Source: Roseobacter sp. MED193 | GTDB lineage: Bacteria > Pseudomonadota > Alphaproteobacteria > Rhodobacterales > Rhodobacteraceae | NCBI RefSeq assembly: GCF_000152965.1 | Contig: NZ_CH902583.1 | Location: forward strand, 2,760,363 to 2,824,362 | Length of the DNA stretch: 64,000 nucleotides | Reading direction: 5' to 3' | Shown: positions 62,845-64,000 of the stretch, one piece after another | How positions within the stretch are numbered: the first letter of the stretch is position 1 | Layout of the letters: each line of letters begins with the position of its first letter | Notes under the pieces: model-generated | Told to the model about the DNA's origin: nothing | Database searches by the model: none | The model's input: the letters and a program-made list of their open reading frames with translations, nothing else | Program-made: the position numbers and the translations under genes

Positions 62845-64000
62845 ATGATTTCACCAGAAGACCTGATTGCTCTGGTCCGCAACTACAATCCTAAAACGAA
62901 TGCCGAAAAAATCGCCGAGGCCTTTGCCTATGGTGAAGAGATGCATGAGGGTCAATTCCGCCACTCCGGAGAGCCCTATTTCACGCATCCCGTGGCTGTC
63001 GCCGCTCTGTTGACTGAACAGCGCCTGGATGATGCCACCATTATCACTGCGCTGCTGCATGACACCATCGAAGACACCAAGGCCTCTTATGAAGAGGTCG
63101 CACGCCGTTTTGGCGAAGAGGTGGCCGAACTGGTGGATGGGGTCACCAAGCTGACCAATCTGCAGCTCTCCAGCCGGGAAACCAAACAGGCCGAGAATTT
63201 CCGCAAGCTCTTTATGGCGATGTCCAAGGACCTGCGGGTCATTCTGGTTAAGCTCGCTGACCGGCTGCACAATATGCGCACCATTAAGGCGATGCGCCCA
63301 GAAAAGCAGGCGCAAAAAGCCCGTGAAACCATGGATATTTACGCGCCGCTTGCTGGCCGCATGGGGATGCAGTGGATGCGCGAAGAGCTGGAAGACCTGG
63401 CCTTCAAGGTGCTTAACCCCGAGGGACGTCAGTCCATCATTCGCCGTTTTGTTACTCTGCAGCGCGAAACTGGCGATGTGATCCACCGGATTACCGGTGA
63501 TATGCGGTTTGAATTGGAAAAGGCCGATATCGAGGCTGAGGTCTTTGGCCGCGCCAAAAAACCCTATTCGATCTGGCGAAAGATGCAGGCCAAGGATCAG
63601 GGGTTCTCGCGCCTGTCCGATATCTATGGCTTCCGGGTCATCACGCGTTGCGAAGAAGACAGCTACCGGGCGCTGGGCGCCATCCATCAGCGCTGGCGGG
63701 CTGTGCCTGGCCGGTTCAAGGACTACATCAGTCAGCCAAAATCCAATGGCTACCGTTCGATTCACACCACGGTTTCCGGGCGCGATGGAAAGCGGGTAGA
63801 GGTGCAGATCCGCACCCGGCAGATGCATGACGTGGCAGAGACCGGGGTTGCTGCCCATTGGTCCTACCGCGATGGCGTTCGCTCGCAGAACCCATTTGCG
63901 GTGGATCCTGCAAAATGGATCGCCTCGCTCACGGAACAGTTCGATGCGGAGGAGGATCACGACGAATTCCTCGAAGCGGTGAAGCTGGAGATGTATTCCG
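62845..64000 (+). CDS. Bifunctional (p)ppGpp synthetase/hydrolase (RSH), 3' end outside window
   Basis: The first 385 codons of the Rel/SpoT enzyme that makes and degrades (p)ppGpp in the stringent response. It begins MISPEDLIALVRNYNP. The HD hydrolase domain is intact: YFTHPVAVAALLTE and TALLHDTIEDTKASYEEV, then VDGVTKLTNLQLSSRETKQA and VILVKLADRLHNMRTIKAM. The synthetase domain shows FGRAKKPYSIWRKMQAKDQG, IYGFRVITRCEEDSYRALG and GRFKDYISQPKSNGYRSIH; the RxKD form marks a bifunctional enzyme rather than a RelA-only synthetase. TGS and ACT domains lie outside. No stop codon occurs before the window ends. Confidence 0.96.
   Translation, partial: MISPEDLIALVRNYNPKTNAEKIAEAFAYGEEMHEGQFRHSGEPYFTHPVAVAALLTEQRLDDATIITALLHDTIEDTKASYEEVARRFGEEVAELVDGVTKLTNLQLSSRETKQAENFRKLFMAMSKDLRVILVKLADRLHNMRTIKAMRPEKQAQKARETMDIYAPLAGRMGMQWMREELEDLAFKVLNPEGRQSIIRRFVTLQRETGDVIHRITGDMRFELEKADIEAEVFGRAKKPYSIWRKMQAKDQGFSRLSDIYGFRVITRCEEDSYRALGAIHQRWRAVPGRFKDYISQPKSNGYRSIHTTVSGRDGKRVEVQIRTRQMHDVAETGVAAHWSYRDGVRSQNPFAVDPAKWIASLTEQFDAEEDHDEFLEAVKLEMYS

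Noticed and set aside
62851..63960. Open frame of 369 codons antisense to the RSH gene
   Set aside because: The sense strand carries complete HD and synthetase motifs; the antisense product has none.

Overview
The window is a stretch of chromosome from a marine alphaproteobacterium of the Rhodobacterales, probably the Roseobacter group (Phaeobacter, Leisingera, Ruegeria and relatives). The signs are a MipZ-type ATPase, an F0 operon with both b and b' subunits and no F1 genes beside it, a cobD-cobC pair plus bluB, adjacent rpoZ and Rel/SpoT genes, a DUF2256/photolyase cluster, and intergenic GC-rich palindromes followed by an AATATT-type tail. No rRNA, tRNA, CRISPR array, insertion sequence, integrase or phage gene was seen. 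Coding density is high and gene content is mostly core.

Layout. 0-2 kb: end of fusA, then tuf and its terminator. 2-12.7 kb: rppH, fadH, a NIPSNAP/ABM pair, a DUF4399 protein, an AEC transporter, a LysR regulator, a compact leftward unit (CinA-like, GNAT, AhpD-like, OmpA-like) and mipZ. 13-23.6 kb: a long leftward ribosome-biogenesis region in the order ffh, three tandem GNATs, chorismate mutase, rpsP, bluB, a 46-residue membrane peptide, rimM, trmD, an M20 peptidase, rplS, rpmE. One phosphotransferase gene between rimM and trmD points the other way. 23.8-31 kb: a divergent EF-G paralogue, a ProXp/YbaK-type deacylase, azoR facing a LysR-DMT pair, an ArsR regulator and a TauE/SafE permease. 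31.2-33.9 kb: atpI-atpB-atpE-atpX-atpF with a clear terminator. 34-37.7 kb: a leftward photolyase operon (class I photolyase, DUF2256, a truncated FAD-binding-domain gene, an FeS-BCP-like photolyase without the Fe-S cysteines). 37.9-40.4 kb: a GntR regulator divergent from a PLP aminotransferase, then a small lipoprotein. 40.7-44.1 kb: smc with a TTG start. 44.3-51.6 kb: YbjN protein, lytic transglycosylase, cobD-cobC, glutathionyl-hydroquinone reductase, L,D-transpeptidase, MalY/PatB-like lyase. 51.8-54.7 kb: three deformylase genes, fmt and two small GlsB-like membrane proteins. 54.8-58.2 kb: TRIC channel, rnhA, a methyltransferase, LysE exporter, ispH. 58.5-64 kb: a membrane hybrid histidine kinase, NYN protein, folK, rpoZ and the start of a bifunctional (p)ppGpp synthetase/hydrolase.

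Much of the window serves translation: EF-G, EF-Tu, L19, L31, S16, RimM, TrmD, SRP54, deformylases, Fmt, a tRNA-editing protein and Rel. The most unusual items are an EF-G-like protein whose GTPase motifs are largely lost, a third deformylase copy without its catalytic Glu and metal-binding Cys, and the photolyase operon with a decayed member and a cluster-less photolyase. All functional statements come from reading the sequence and recalling families; no database search was run. Start codons were chosen by ribosome-binding site, overlap and family length, and doubtful ones are marked.
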